Origin: Commensalibacter intestini A911
GTDB lineage: Bacteria; Pseudomonadota; Alphaproteobacteria; Acetobacterales; Acetobacteraceae
Direction of reading: 5' to 3'
Assembly: GCF_000231445.1 (NCBI RefSeq)
Contig: NZ_AGFR01000003.1
Location: 907,376 to 971,375, forward strand
Length of the DNA stretch: 64,000 bases
The first letter of the stretch is position 1, and the number at the start of each line of letters is the position of its first letter. Position numbers and translations under genes: made by a program. The notes under the pieces are model-generated. The model was not told where the DNA came from and searched no databases. It was given only the letters and a program-made list of their open reading frames with translations. Shown piece after piece: positions 9,595 through 18,441 of this stretch.

Positions 9595-10692
9595 ATGTCT
9601 GCCGAAAAAATGCTTTCAATTGCATTTGAAAAAAATCCATCTCCTGCTTCTGCAGAACAAAGAAATACTATTTTACAAAACCCAGGTTTTGGTAAGAAAT
9701 TTACAGACCATATGCTTTTAATTCGTTATAGTGAAGAAAAAGGATGGCACGATGCGCATATTAAACCTTATGGAAATATTACTTTAGATCCAGCACTTTG
9801 CGTGTTCCATTATGCTCAAGAAATTTTTGAAGGATTAAAAGCCTATAAAGCAAAAGATGGCCGTATTTTACTTTTCCGTCCAGAAGCAAATGCAAAACGT
9901 TTTATCAACTCTGCAAAACGTATGGCGATGGCACCTTTACCAGAAGAAATGTTCTTACAAGCAATTCATGAGTTTGTAAAAGTAGAAAAAGACTGGATTC
10001 CAGATCAATCTGTTGGCAGCCTATATCTTCGTCCATTTATGATCGCAAGTACTCCTTATCTTGGTGTGAAAGCATCTCCTGATTATTTGTTCATGTTGAT
10101 TGCCTCCCCTGCTGGTTCTTATTTCTCTAAAGGTGCAAAACCAGTAACCGTATGGATTTCAGAATTCTATACACGTGCAGCTTCTGGTGGAACTGGCGAA
10201 GCAAAATGTGGTGGCAATTATGCTGCCAGCTTAATTGCTCAACAAGAAGCCACTCAAAATAATTGTGATCAGTTAGTATTCTTAGATGCTGCTGAACATA
10301 AATGGATCGAAGAAATGGGCGGAATGAACATTTTCTTTGTATTAGATGATGGCTCTTTATTAACCCCACCATTAGGTGGAACCATTCTTCCTGGCGTAAC
10401 ACGTAATTCTATTATTACAATGGCTAAAGAAAAAGGGATTACTGTTCGTGAAGAACGTTATGCTGCTGAACAATGGATTAAAGATATTCAAAGCGGTAAA
10501 GTTCGTGAGGTTTTTGCTTGTGGTACAGCAGCTGTTGTATCTCCAATTGGTTTTGTAAAAACCAAACAGGGTGAATACCAAATTAACGATGGTAACCCTG
10601 GAAAATTAACTCAAGAAATCCATAAAGCTCTTGTAGATATTCAATATGGTAATGCACCTGATATCCATAATTGGGTTCAAGAAGTTAAATAA
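9595..10692 (+). CDS. ilvE: Branched-chain amino acid aminotransferase (class II)
   Basis: A PLP enzyme that makes leucine, isoleucine and valine from their 2-keto acids with glutamate as donor. 365 residues, as in the longer BCAT subgroup. Landmarks are FHYAQEIFEGLKAYK, YLRPFMIAS and the PLP-lysine block GTGEAKCGGNYAAS, with the Schiff-base Lys at residue 204, then EEMGGMNIFFV and FACGTAAVVSPIG. ATG 9595 follows AGAAAG. Single-gene unit with a strong terminator. Functionally linked to leuA in the same region. Confidence 0.96.
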   Translation: MSAEKMLSIAFEKNPSPASAEQRNTILQNPGFGKKFTDHMLLIRYSEEKGWHDAHIKPYGNITLDPALCVFHYAQEIFEGLKAYKAKDGRILLFRPEANAKRFINSAKRMAMAPLPEEMFLQAIHEFVKVEKDWIPDQSVGSLYLRPFMIASTPYLGVKASPDYLFMLIASPAGSYFSKGAKPVTVWISEFYTRAASGGTGEAKCGGNYAASLIAQQEATQNNCDQLVFLDAAEHKWIEEMGGMNIFFVLDDGSLLTPPLGGTILPGVTRNSIITMAKEKGITVREERYAAEQWIKDIQSGKVREVFACGTAAVVSPIGFVKTKQGEYQINDGNPGKLTQEIHKALVDIQYGNAPDIHNWVQEVK

Positions 10693-10701
10693 CACACTAA
10701 T

Positions 10702-10731
10702 AAAAAGAGGCTTCTAACAGCCTCTTTTTTT
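10702..10731 (+). terminator. Intrinsic terminator of ilvE
   Basis: Stem AAAGAGGC/GCCTCTTT with an 8-base loop, followed by T7. Confidence 0.9.
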
Positions 10732-10750
10732 ATAGCAAGTTAATTTCAAT

Positions 10751-11260
10751 TTATTTATAATCTTTAAAATTTGCATTCTTAATACATTGATGGAATTTAG
10801 CCAATATATTTGGTAACCCTGATAAATCAACAACCTTCACAGGGTTTTTCCCATATTCTAGCAAAGCAATTTGTCCATAAGATAATGCTTCTAATAAGCG
10901 TTTAAAATCTTGATCACTTAAACGATTCATAGACATATTTTGATCCATGGCCTGCATCGTAAATATGAAATGTTGCTTACCCACAGTAATGGCAAATCTT
11001 GTATCCGTTTTAGGTTGCAATTTTCCTTGCTTGCTCCATGTCAGTAACCCGACTTCATCATTGCTACTTTTAAACCCCAATGCCAAATCATTAGATAATG
11101 CAAAACAAGCCGTAACTTTCTGAGATTGAGCATCTTGATAATGAAAAGCAGACCAATTTCCATCTTTTGCATCAAGTTGATAAATCGGCTGTGCAGCACT
11201 AGCAATCAATGGAAAGATCAACCCAGCAGCAACTAAAATTATTTTTTTGATCATTATCAA
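10751..11260 (-). CDS. Small exported protein, last gene of the SrfA-like operon
   Basis: 169 residues with a clear Sec signal peptide (hydrophobic core IILVAAGLIFPLIASA, cleavage after ASA-A). The mature part has two cysteines and no motif I can name with confidence; the layout (WSAF near the start, a central beta-rich part, a C-terminal helix ending HQCI) is faintly like IalB-type periplasmic proteins. It starts 13 bases after the stop of the upstream SrfA-like gene, so it is very probably cotranscribed with the membrane protein and protease genes. Function unknown. Confidence 0.75.
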   Translation of the reverse strand: MIMIKKIILVAAGLIFPLIASAAQPIYQLDAKDGNWSAFHYQDAQSQKVTACFALSNDLALGFKSSNDEVGLLTWSKQGKLQPKTDTRFAITVGKQHFIFTMQAMDQNMSMNRLSDQDFKRLLEALSYGQIALLEYGKNPVKVVDLSGLPNILAKFHQCIKNANFKDYK

Positions 11261-11273
11261 TACTCTATTTCAT

Positions 11274-12521
11274 TTACCGTTTAAAAATACCAGGAACTCT
11301 ATTCCCTGAAGGTCTATCATCATCATTATATAAACATCTGGCCTCTGTATCACTTACCCTCGTACAAACCTGTGTGCCTTGGACCAAGAAAAAGCTGCCA
11401 TTACAATTTCCTGGCTGCTTAATAATCAATTGTTCTCCTTGGAAATACGCTGAAACTGGTCCATGACACGATGTATTATCTGATTTTACAATCGTTTGAT
11501 TTCCATTCCCAGATTGATTAAAACAAACTTTCCAACTCTCCACAGGTGTCCATATTCCAGCACCTCTGGTAACAAGTTTTAAAGGGGTTGTTAAATGCCA
11601 ACATCCATTTAACATCGATTTATCTTTTTTATCCCAAGCATCTTTTGGAAAATCAACTTTTTTTTGCGGTTGAGGCGTTGGCTTGGGTTGAGGAATCTCT
11701 TGTTGTTTAGGTGCTTCAATATTAGGAAGCTTCTCAATTGGAGGCACTGTAGGAACATCTGGCATTTTGGTGGCATCAGGTAAAACACCTAACTCTGGAG
11801 CATCTTGAGGTTTTAAAGGTTGTATAGATGGGATTTTACATTGTTGCTTAAGAACTTCCAAAGCATTCAATAAAGCGCCCTGTTTATTTGTGAGATCTTT
11901 ATTCTGATCTTGCGTTTTTAATGCTTCCTCTACATCTTTCAGTAAAGGATAAGTTGCATAACAAGATTTGTTAGAATGATGATATATATTCCATAATAAA
12001 GAAGTTACAACACCTAAAAACAATGCAACTAAAGCTGTAATCCAAGGAAAATGAGACCATAATAAACGACGTGCCTGTTGAGTTATTTTAGTAGTATGAT
12101 TAGCTAATGGATTATAAAACCCATTCACCTCACGATACCCCCATTTTGTTAGAACAGGACGACCATCAACAATATACACATCTTCTAATGATGGGAAACA
12201 CCCACAAGCAGGCAAAGAACGTGATAAGAGTGAACGAGGATGAAGGCGCGCAGCAGAAGTGATATCAACTAATGTTGATTGTATAACCTGTAAAGCTTCT
12301 TTTTGTTTGACTTCAGATAAATCTTTCCAAGGCGTAAATTCTTTCCCTTCTGCATACCAATCGATTGTATTTTTCACCGTTTTAGGTTCAGCAAAAAGAA
12401 GCACATGCTGTGGGCTTACAAATTGAGATATTTCAGTGGTTAACTGAGTATATAAATTCGTTATTTCAAGCGTTATAGGAGTTATCTGATCAACTGAATG
12501 ATGTGCTAAAATCAAACTCAT
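11274..12521 (-). CDS. SrfA-like single-pass membrane protein, paralogue A
   Basis: 415 residues. The N-terminal module (about 1-130) includes IDWYAEG at residues 53-59 and VYIVDGRPVLTKWGYR near 115-130, which resembles the SrfA family of putative virulence proteins (from memory). A transmembrane helix at about 158-180 (FPWITALVALFLGVVTSLLW) has no upstream signal peptide, so the N-terminal module should be cytoplasmic. Then come a short helical segment, a Pro-rich stretch with PQPKPTPQP and a C-terminal periplasmic domain with four to six cysteines beginning LNGCWHLTTPL. The next gene upstream is a close paralogue. Function unknown. Confidence 0.72.
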   Translation of the reverse strand: MSLILAHHSVDQITPITLEITNLYTQLTTEISQFVSPQHVLLFAEPKTVKNTIDWYAEGKEFTPWKDLSEVKQKEALQVIQSTLVDITSAARLHPRSLLSRSLPACGCFPSLEDVYIVDGRPVLTKWGYREVNGFYNPLANHTTKITQQARRLLWSHFPWITALVALFLGVVTSLLWNIYHHSNKSCYATYPLLKDVEEALKTQDQNKDLTNKQGALLNALEVLKQQCKIPSIQPLKPQDAPELGVLPDATKMPDVPTVPPIEKLPNIEAPKQQEIPQPKPTPQPQKKVDFPKDAWDKKDKSMLNGCWHLTTPLKLVTRGAGIWTPVESWKVCFNQSGNGNQTIVKSDNTSCHGPVSAYFQGEQLIIKQPGNCNGSFFLVQGTQVCTRVSDTEARCLYNDDDRPSGNRVPGIFKR

Positions 12522-12566
12522 ATCCTAACTCCTTCGCGCTATCATTCTGTTGATCTTTTCTTTCAT

Positions 12567-13808
12567 TTAACGCTTAAATGTGCCTGTAGATTGATGACCT
12601 TCAGCATCAATATAAGTACATTGAGCCTCTTTATCATTGACTCGATTACAGACATTCTTACCTGGAATTAAATGAAATGCTCCTTGACAATCAGTTGGTT
12701 GATTTAAAATCAATTGACTTCCTTGGAATTGAACATTCAAAGGCCCACTACAAGTACCACCATCTCTGCGGGTTAGCACCTGCTTTCCAACGCCATTTGA
12801 GTTAAAACATAAACTCCAATTGGTTACAGGCTGATGAGAAGACCCAAAAAAACGTTGTTCATAAAGCTCTAAATGTGTCGTTAACTTCCAACAGCCATCC
12901 AACATTGATTTATCTTTTTTATTCCATGAATCTTTGGATAAATCCCCTTGTTTATCTGGCTGAGGCGTTGGTTTAGGCTGAGGAATATCTTGTTTTTTAG
13001 GTGTTTCCTCATTCGGCAACCTCTCTGGCTCAGATACTGGAGGGACTTCTGGTGATTTTGGTTCTTCAGGTAAAGGAGCTAAATCTGGAACCTCAACAGG
13101 ATTAAGCGGTTGCACAGGTGGAATTTTACATTGTTGCCTAAGAAGCTCCAAAGTCTTTAATAAATCATTACGTTTATTCGTTAGATCTTTATTTTGATCT
13201 TGTGCTTTTAACGCATCTTCAACATCTTTAACCAAAGGATAAGTCGCATAACAAACTTTGTCTGAATGATGATACATATTCCATAATAAAGAAGTTAAAA
13301 CACCTAAAAACAATGCGACTAAAGCCGTTATCCAAGGGAAATTTAGCCATTTATTTGATCTTTTGGGTTGAACAGAGACAAGCATCGAGGCCAAAGGATC
13401 ATAACTTCCCTTTTCCCCAGCATATCCCCATCCTGTTAACACAGGTTTTCCATCAACAGCATATAAATGATCTAAATCTGGAATTTGACGATACTGATCA
13501 AAATGCTGGGCCATCAACGATTTTGGATGATCCTGCATTTGTTGCTGAATATCAGATAAGATCGATTGCGTTGCTTTTAATAAAGATTCTTGTTGTGTCG
13601 AGTTTAGTTTATTCCAAGGAGTAAAATCCTGTCCCTCGGCACTCCAACGAACCACATCATTAGTATATTCTGGACGCGCAAAGATTACTGCATGCTCTGG
13701 CCCAACAATGCTAGATACCTCATGCGCTAAACGATCATATAGTCCAACTTCTCTATCACATAGTGAGGTGAGCTGTTGGATATTTTGTCTGCTTAAAACA
13801 ACAACCAT
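12567..13808 (-). CDS. SrfA-like single-pass membrane protein, paralogue B
   Basis: 413 residues with the same architecture as the following gene: N-terminal module with RWSAEG near residue 54 and LYAVDGKPVLTGWGYAG, one transmembrane helix (FPWITALVALFLGVLTSLLW), helical and Pro-rich linkers (PQPKPTPQP), and a Cys-containing C-terminal domain starting LDGCWKLTTHL. The transmembrane and linker parts are nearly identical in the two proteins while the C-terminal domains differ more, which points to a tandem duplication followed by divergence outside. Its ATG is one base after the upstream gene's stop, so translation is probably coupled. Function unknown. Confidence 0.72.
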   Translation of the reverse strand: MVVVLSRQNIQQLTSLCDREVGLYDRLAHEVSSIVGPEHAVIFARPEYTNDVVRWSAEGQDFTPWNKLNSTQQESLLKATQSILSDIQQQMQDHPKSLMAQHFDQYRQIPDLDHLYAVDGKPVLTGWGYAGEKGSYDPLASMLVSVQPKRSNKWLNFPWITALVALFLGVLTSLLWNMYHHSDKVCYATYPLVKDVEDALKAQDQNKDLTNKRNDLLKTLELLRQQCKIPPVQPLNPVEVPDLAPLPEEPKSPEVPPVSEPERLPNEETPKKQDIPQPKPTPQPDKQGDLSKDSWNKKDKSMLDGCWKLTTHLELYEQRFFGSSHQPVTNWSLCFNSNGVGKQVLTRRDGGTCSGPLNVQFQGSQLILNQPTDCQGAFHLIPGKNVCNRVNDKEAQCTYIDAEGHQSTGTFKR

Positions 13809-13809
13809 T

Positions 13810-14553
13810 CTATATGTTTCCTCTGGCAGACAAAGAACGCTTTCTGGCTGCTATTCCGATTAAAGGAAGCAAGAGTAACAATAGAATTAATGGACCTATC
13901 CAGTAATAACGACAATATTGAACGGGAATTAACCCTTCCCACCAAGGAAGAATAGCCAAGAGTAACAATAATAAAAGCCCCAACAACCAAGGCCAATAAG
14001 ATACTATTCCTTGATTTTTTGTTGGCAACATTGGCGCAGGCAAGATAGACATCGATCTATTCCCTTGCTGAGCCCCTTTTGCTGAAACAACTCCCCCTTT
14101 ATTTTCAGCCTCATTAGATTGATGTCCCCACGCAACCAATGCTGGGCCATAAGGTGTTTCAATAATATAATCATCTGTTGGATAGCTTAATGCTTGCTCT
14201 AATAACGCCCCTTTTTGTCTTTGCACAACATCAGAAGACTGTGCCATTGTTTGAGCCAATTGCTTGCCTTGAGCAATTAAAGAGTGAGCATTTTGTAAAA
14301 GCACATCTCTTGAGACAGATGGTGTTGTAGCTGACTGCAAATCAGAAGGTAAATACCAATCGACCTCACCTCTTTGTCGATCAATTACAGGCTCTAGCAA
14401 TAATCCTGCACATTGAGGGCTCACACCATGCTTTAAAATTTGAGACAATACTTCCCATTGTTCTAAAACGAGCTGCCCACCAACACCTAGCGGTTGAACC
14501 GAATTAAAATTTGTTGTGGTAACAGGTTTCCCAGGAATAAATTGTAAATTCAT
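13810..14553 (-). CDS. Short SrfA-module membrane protein
   Basis: 247 residues. The N-terminal 150 residues carry a divergent copy of the module shared by the operon (VDWYLPSD near residue 66, and ETPYGPALVAWGHQ where its neighbours have VDGKPVLTGWGY). Two strongly hydrophobic helices follow (SYWPWLLGLLLLLLLAILPW and YYWIGPLILLLLLLPLIG), then a short basic tail; there is no large periplasmic domain. It overlaps the upstream protease gene by four bases (ATGA), and its stop is one base from the next ATG, so these genes form one translational chain. Function unknown; possibly a membrane partner of the protease. Confidence 0.7.
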   Translation of the reverse strand: MNLQFIPGKPVTTTNFNSVQPLGVGGQLVLEQWEVLSQILKHGVSPQCAGLLLEPVIDRQRGEVDWYLPSDLQSATTPSVSRDVLLQNAHSLIAQGKQLAQTMAQSSDVVQRQKGALLEQALSYPTDDYIIETPYGPALVAWGHQSNEAENKGGVVSAKGAQQGNRSMSILPAPMLPTKNQGIVSYWPWLLGLLLLLLLAILPWWEGLIPVQYCRYYWIGPLILLLLLLPLIGIAARKRSLSARGNI

Positions 14554-16337
14554 GGCTTATCTCCCTGAGAAGTAGAGGATTGTTCTGTTTTTTGCTCCGT
14601 AGTCGCAGGCTGTTTTGTATCCTCTTTAGGTTTCGTTGCGTCTGCTTTCTGATCTGGTGTTGATTGACTTCCTTGAGTCTTGTCGTCTTTTGTAGGCGTT
14701 GTATTCGGAGCTGCTGCTGGTTGTTTATCTCCGTCTACATTTCCTGTTGGTATGCCGTCTTTACAAGCTCCAGATTGGACTTGAATAGGAATATTTGCCC
14801 CTTGTAATGCCTTCACAATTGAATCTGATTTTTGAGCATAATTACTGTGAGATGAAGTTTCACTATCCATTGTTACAAAGGTATTTACCCCAACGACGCG
14901 TCCACATAAATCGACTAACTCGCCACCAGAATTTCCTGGTGAAACAGCTGCACTATGAGGCATAATTTTCTCACCTTTGGAGTTTTCTTGGATCGCATTA
15001 ATCTCGCCTTTTGTTAAGATAACACCAGGGATTGCATTCACATCTCCTTGAGCAAGACGTTTTAAAGCACCGTCTTGACGAATAATAATGCCAGGATAAC
15101 CTGCCGCTACAACGGTTTGTAAAGGTTGAGCCTCCAAAGAAAAACTTAAAGGTTGTTGAGGTGGTGCATCTTCTACCTTTAAAACAGCCAAATCAAATGA
15201 ATTGACATCACTAGAGGGGCTACTAATAGAAACAACATGTGCTTTTTTAAATTGGCCAAGGGTCTTATTCGTTACAAGGACAGTTCCGTCTGAGCCTTCG
15301 ACAACATGACGATTAGTAACAATTGTATCTGGCGTTACAAAGAAACCACTGCCCGCAGCAATCGCATCCTCACCATTATCATCTTTTGTTTTAACTAAAA
15401 TAAAGACTGTGCTTTTTTCCAATAAATCAGGCAGGCTTCCTTGGAAATTTTTACCATCTGATTTCATCGGTGCAGAAGAGTTATCAAGGCTTTTATTTAA
15501 CTCTGGCGCACCTCTATTTTTGCCTAAATCACAAGGAGGATTTTTTAATAAGTCTTCTAACTTTTTAATTTCATCTTCTAATACTTTATTCTTTTGATCT
15601 ATTTCTGGCTTTTTACGAACAAGATCTTGAGCTTCCATGACTGGAACTTTTGCAATTTTAGTCGGGCGCTCTGCATATAAAATACGCCATCCCAACAATA
15701 ACCCAATAATAAAGAACAAAATTGCAGCGACTAATCTCGTTAAAAATACCGGCATTCCTCCCATAGAGCGCTTAGGAGCATTCATTATATTTCCTGTCGT
15801 TGGAGGTATTATCGTGTTTGTTGCAGATAGTTGGGCTGAATTGGATACAGGATCAGAATTTTGATCATTACTTGTTTCTGGCGTTACTGGTGATAATGGG
15901 AAAAGAGATAGACCTGATGCATCATTACCTGATGAAGCGTTGACTCCCCATCCTTTTAAAACAATTTTATCATCTGCAATCAGAATATCTTGTTTATTTT
16001 GAACGTGCAAAGCTGCATTTAATAATGTGCTTTCGGCACTCCCGGCAGGATAAGCTTGAGATAAAGACGTTACTGCATCAGCAAGTTTTTGATCAATCAA
16101 ACTTTGCTGACTATCAAGTGGTATCGTAGGCTCTGTCTTGGTATCAGCATACCAACTGATAAACGAACTTTCAGGATCTTTATTATCAGTAATCGTCGGT
16201 TCAGCTAAATAAATAGACGGGCAATGTTTTTGTAAAATCTGTGTCAGTTGACCATATTGTTCATAAATAGAACAGCCATTAATGACAAAATCTTCTGATG
16301 AATGAAAGCCTGTTTTTCCAAGAAGGTAGAGCGCCAT
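14550..16337 (-). CDS. SrfA-module fused to a membrane-anchored DegP-like serine protease
   Basis: 595 residues, first gene of the operon. Residues 1-135 are a SrfA-like module (SWYADT at 61-66, IVLKGWG at 125-131). A transmembrane helix lies at about 196-220, followed by a coiled-coil-like stretch (about 240-265). A trypsin-like S1C protease domain spans about 305-510 with a complete triad: His344 in TNRHVV, Asp382 in FDLAVLKV and Ser470 in SPGNSGG. The tail is Thr/Lys/Gln-rich and disordered; no PDZ domain is visible. The protease should face the periplasm. A quality-control or sensing role is likely by analogy with DegS/DegP; substrates are unknown. Confidence 0.82.
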   Translation of the reverse strand: MALYLLGKTGFHSSEDFVINGCSIYEQYGQLTQILQKHCPSIYLAEPTITDNKDPESSFISWYADTKTEPTIPLDSQQSLIDQKLADAVTSLSQAYPAGSAESTLLNAALHVQNKQDILIADDKIVLKGWGVNASSGNDASGLSLFPLSPVTPETSNDQNSDPVSNSAQLSATNTIIPPTTGNIMNAPKRSMGGMPVFLTRLVAAILFFIIGLLLGWRILYAERPTKIAKVPVMEAQDLVRKKPEIDQKNKVLEDEIKKLEDLLKNPPCDLGKNRGAPELNKSLDNSSAPMKSDGKNFQGSLPDLLEKSTVFILVKTKDDNGEDAIAAGSGFFVTPDTIVTNRHVVEGSDGTVLVTNKTLGQFKKAHVVSISSPSSDVNSFDLAVLKVEDAPPQQPLSFSLEAQPLQTVVAAGYPGIIIRQDGALKRLAQGDVNAIPGVILTKGEINAIQENSKGEKIMPHSAAVSPGNSGGELVDLCGRVVGVNTFVTMDSETSSHSNYAQKSDSIVKALQGANIPIQVQSGACKDGIPTGNVDGDKQPAAAPNTTPTKDDKTQGSQSTPDQKADATKPKEDTKQPATTEQKTEQSSTSQGDKP

Positions 16338-16519
16338 TATATTCTCAATGTAAATAGTACAAAATTATTGTTACTTTAGTCTATTCTTTCCCTATTGCCA
16401 AGCACTCTTCCTTTCTCTAAAAAACCTTTAAAACTATTGATAAATAACAGACTTGATAATCTAAAGTTTACGATTACAATACGTTTCAGGTGCTATTGAT
16501 AAAATAAAGATCCTTACCA
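16338..16519. promoter_or_regulatory. Divergent promoter region of the SrfA-like operon and the lipoprotein array
   Basis: 182 bases separate the two divergent units and must hold both promoters. An 11-base direct repeat, CTATTGATAAA, occurs at 16434-16444 and 16493-16503 (59 bases apart), the second close to the plus-strand start. It could be a regulator site; no promoter hexamers are clear enough to assign. Confidence 0.4.
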
Positions 16520-16993
16520 ATGAAATTATATAAATTTGCCTCGATTTTTACGCTTACTTTTTGTTCAATAACGAGCATCAGTTATGCACAAGATACGCCA
16601 TTACCTTCCCTAGCCATACGTTCTTTACAAACAAGAGAATTTACAGAGCTCAGTAAAGATCAAGCCATTGCGGTTGGTCTGGCCACTTTTCAAGATTTAG
16701 GATTTATTATTACCGAGACTTCTGCACCGTTGGGGTTTATCAAAGCAAACCAAACGCGTCCTGATGATAATATGATTATTCAAGCAACCTTGACGTTAAT
16801 TCCTGATCCAACCAAAAATAATACAATAACGGCGAGACTATCTCTCAGCACTGCCCCTTTTTATACGGGTGAAGAAGGTGCTAATCTTGCAGGACAACTC
16901 CCTCGGCAATCCACAATGCTGAAAACACCTAAGCTCTATCAACAATTCTTTCAAGCATTTTCCAATGCGATTCAATTAAAGAAAGCTTTGTAG
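16520..16993 (+). CDS. Secreted protein of the local YQxFF family, member 1
   Basis: 157 residues with a signal peptide (FASIFTLTFCSITSISYA, cleavage before QD). The mature part begins LAIRSLQTREF, then FQDLGFIITETSAPLGFIKA, and ends LYQQFFQAFSNAIQL. The same three blocks in the same order occur in four other genes here. No lipobox, so periplasmic rather than lipidated. It starts the plus-strand unit; the next gene begins three bases after its stop. Function unknown; the [ML]QTR...LQD-G-[YF]-I pattern is also known from uncharacterised lipoproteins in gammaproteobacteria (from memory). Confidence 0.72.
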   Translation: MKLYKFASIFTLTFCSITSISYAQDTPLPSLAIRSLQTREFTELSKDQAIAVGLATFQDLGFIITETSAPLGFIKANQTRPDDNMIIQATLTLIPDPTKNNTITARLSLSTAPFYTGEEGANLAGQLPRQSTMLKTPKLYQQFFQAFSNAIQLKKAL

Positions 16994-16996
16994 ATT

Positions 16997-17455
16997 ATGA
17001 ATAAAATATCATCAACTCTAACAGTCATCTCAATGAGTTTATTATTATGTGTTACGGCTTGTACAGATAATAATGCCTCTACGCCGACACCTGCTTCACA
17101 AAAAAGAATAAATCAAACACGTTCGTTTAATGCGCCAAATCAAAATGTCTTGTTACAAGCTGTTTTAGCAACCTTACAAGATCAAGGATATAATATCGTC
17201 AGAGCCAATAGTAATAATGCAGAAATTACAGCGCAACGTGATGGTGATATTTTAATTAGTGTGATTGTTTATCCTACAGGAAAGCAACAATTTTCTGTTC
17301 GTGCCAATGCGCAACATTTTGTTGGCAATAATGGTTTTTTCAGTAATAACCAAACAGGATATGAAGTCATCATGGATCCTGTATTCTATCAAAAAGAATT
17401 TTTTGATCCTTTATCTAAATCTTTATTTTTACAAAAAGAAAATCTTTCTAATTAA
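16997..17455 (+). CDS. Lipoprotein of the local YQxFF family, member 2
   Basis: 152 residues with a lipoprotein signal peptide: hydrophobic core SMSLLLC, lipobox VTAC, then TDNN. The family blocks are INQTRSFNAPNQ, TLQDQGYNIVRANSNNAEI and FYQKEFFDPLSKSLFL. An insertion of about 20 residues (VGNNGFFSNNQTGYEV) precedes the C-terminal block. The residue after the lipid cysteine is Thr, so outer-membrane sorting is expected under the +2 rule. Function unknown. Confidence 0.72.
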   Translation: MNKISSTLTVISMSLLLCVTACTDNNASTPTPASQKRINQTRSFNAPNQNVLLQAVLATLQDQGYNIVRANSNNAEITAQRDGDILISVIVYPTGKQQFSVRANAQHFVGNNGFFSNNQTGYEVIMDPVFYQKEFFDPLSKSLFLQKENLSN

Positions 17456-17508
17456 TCTATTTCATCTTAAAATAAATCATAATTATTTACATTCTCAGAG
17501 AGCCACCC

Positions 17509-17922
17509 ATGCGTGCTTTAAAATATGCGATTTTTCCAATTTTAACTCTTTTTACTGCGTGCCAATCTGCACCTAAACAAATCAATGATGTACAAGCAGC
17601 TCAAAATGCTGATGCTCATTTAACATTAGGTACCATTGAAAGTCAGCTTCATAATGGAATGAGTAGTGCTGCCGTCATTGAAACTTTTGGCCCTCCTAAT
17701 ATTGTCACAACAGATGATCAACGCCGTGAAGTATGGGTTTATGACCGTATTTCTACCATGCGTGCGCATACAAAATCAGGTGGATGGGCAACGATCTTAC
17801 TCTTGGGGTTAGATAATAGTGCAAACACAACCAGTGTTTCTCAACGCACATTGACCTTGATTGTTAAATTTAACGACCAAAAACAAGTTAGAGATTTCTC
17901 TTATCGATATAGTAATTTCTAA
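17509..17922 (+). CDS. BamE/SmpA-like outer-membrane lipoprotein
   Basis: 137 residues with a lipoprotein signal peptide (lipobox FTAC, lipid Cys at about residue 18). The mature domain matches the SmpA/OmlA (BamE-like) pattern: a helix ending with NGMSSAAVIETFGPPNIV, then REVWVYDR and a two-stranded region ending FNDQKQVRDFSYRYSNF. This fold is found in the BAM complex and in unrelated lipoproteins. It is unlike the YQxFF family around it but sits inside that array, so it may act with it. Unlikely to be the housekeeping BamE because of its location. Confidence 0.7.
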   Translation: MRALKYAIFPILTLFTACQSAPKQINDVQAAQNADAHLTLGTIESQLHNGMSSAAVIETFGPPNIVTTDDQRREVWVYDRISTMRAHTKSGGWATILLLGLDNSANTTSVSQRTLTLIVKFNDQKQVRDFSYRYSNF

Positions 17923-17923
17923 G

Positions 17924-18349
17924 ATGTCTCTTTACTATAAACGTCTTAATTACTCATTCATTACAATTCTTTGTGGAGTAGCTTTGGCGTTTCCTATACC
18001 CTCGGTATTTGCTCAAACCTCTCAAACATTGTCTCTTAGAGCGATCCAAACACGTTCTTTTGAAACAACGAATATGCCTAAAATGCTTCAAAATATAGCC
18101 TCAACTTTACAAGATATGGGTTATATTATTGGACGTATTGATAATCAAATCGGTTTTATTAACGCAACACAATTTGCAGATAACGTAACAGAAATAACCG
18201 TTAATATACAACCACAACCTCATTCAATGATTGTTCGAGTTTCTGCACGTCGAAATAATATACCAATGGATAATGATCCTGTTTTCTATCAGGATTTTTT
18301 TAATCATTTATCCCAAGCCTCGTTTTTAAATACCAATTCGATTTATTAG
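17924..18349 (+). CDS. Secreted protein of the local YQxFF family, member 3
   Basis: 141 residues from ATG 17924, one base after the upstream stop; the frame is open 21 codons further upstream but that part lies inside the previous gene. Signal peptide FITILCGVALAFPIPSVFA, cleavage before QT. Family blocks are LSLRAIQTRSFETTN, TLQDMGYIIGRIDNQIGFINA and VFYQDFFNHLSQASFL. Probably cotranscribed with the preceding genes. Function unknown. Confidence 0.72.
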   Translation: MSLYYKRLNYSFITILCGVALAFPIPSVFAQTSQTLSLRAIQTRSFETTNMPKMLQNIASTLQDMGYIIGRIDNQIGFINATQFADNVTEITVNIQPQPHSMIVRVSARRNNIPMDNDPVFYQDFFNHLSQASFLNTNSIY

Positions 18350-18441
18350 TCACACTCGTAATAAAACACTCCCCACCCCTTATTCTTTATGGCAAAATAT
18401 TATATAAACAAAATATCTTTATTTTTGTTTGGAATATTGTC

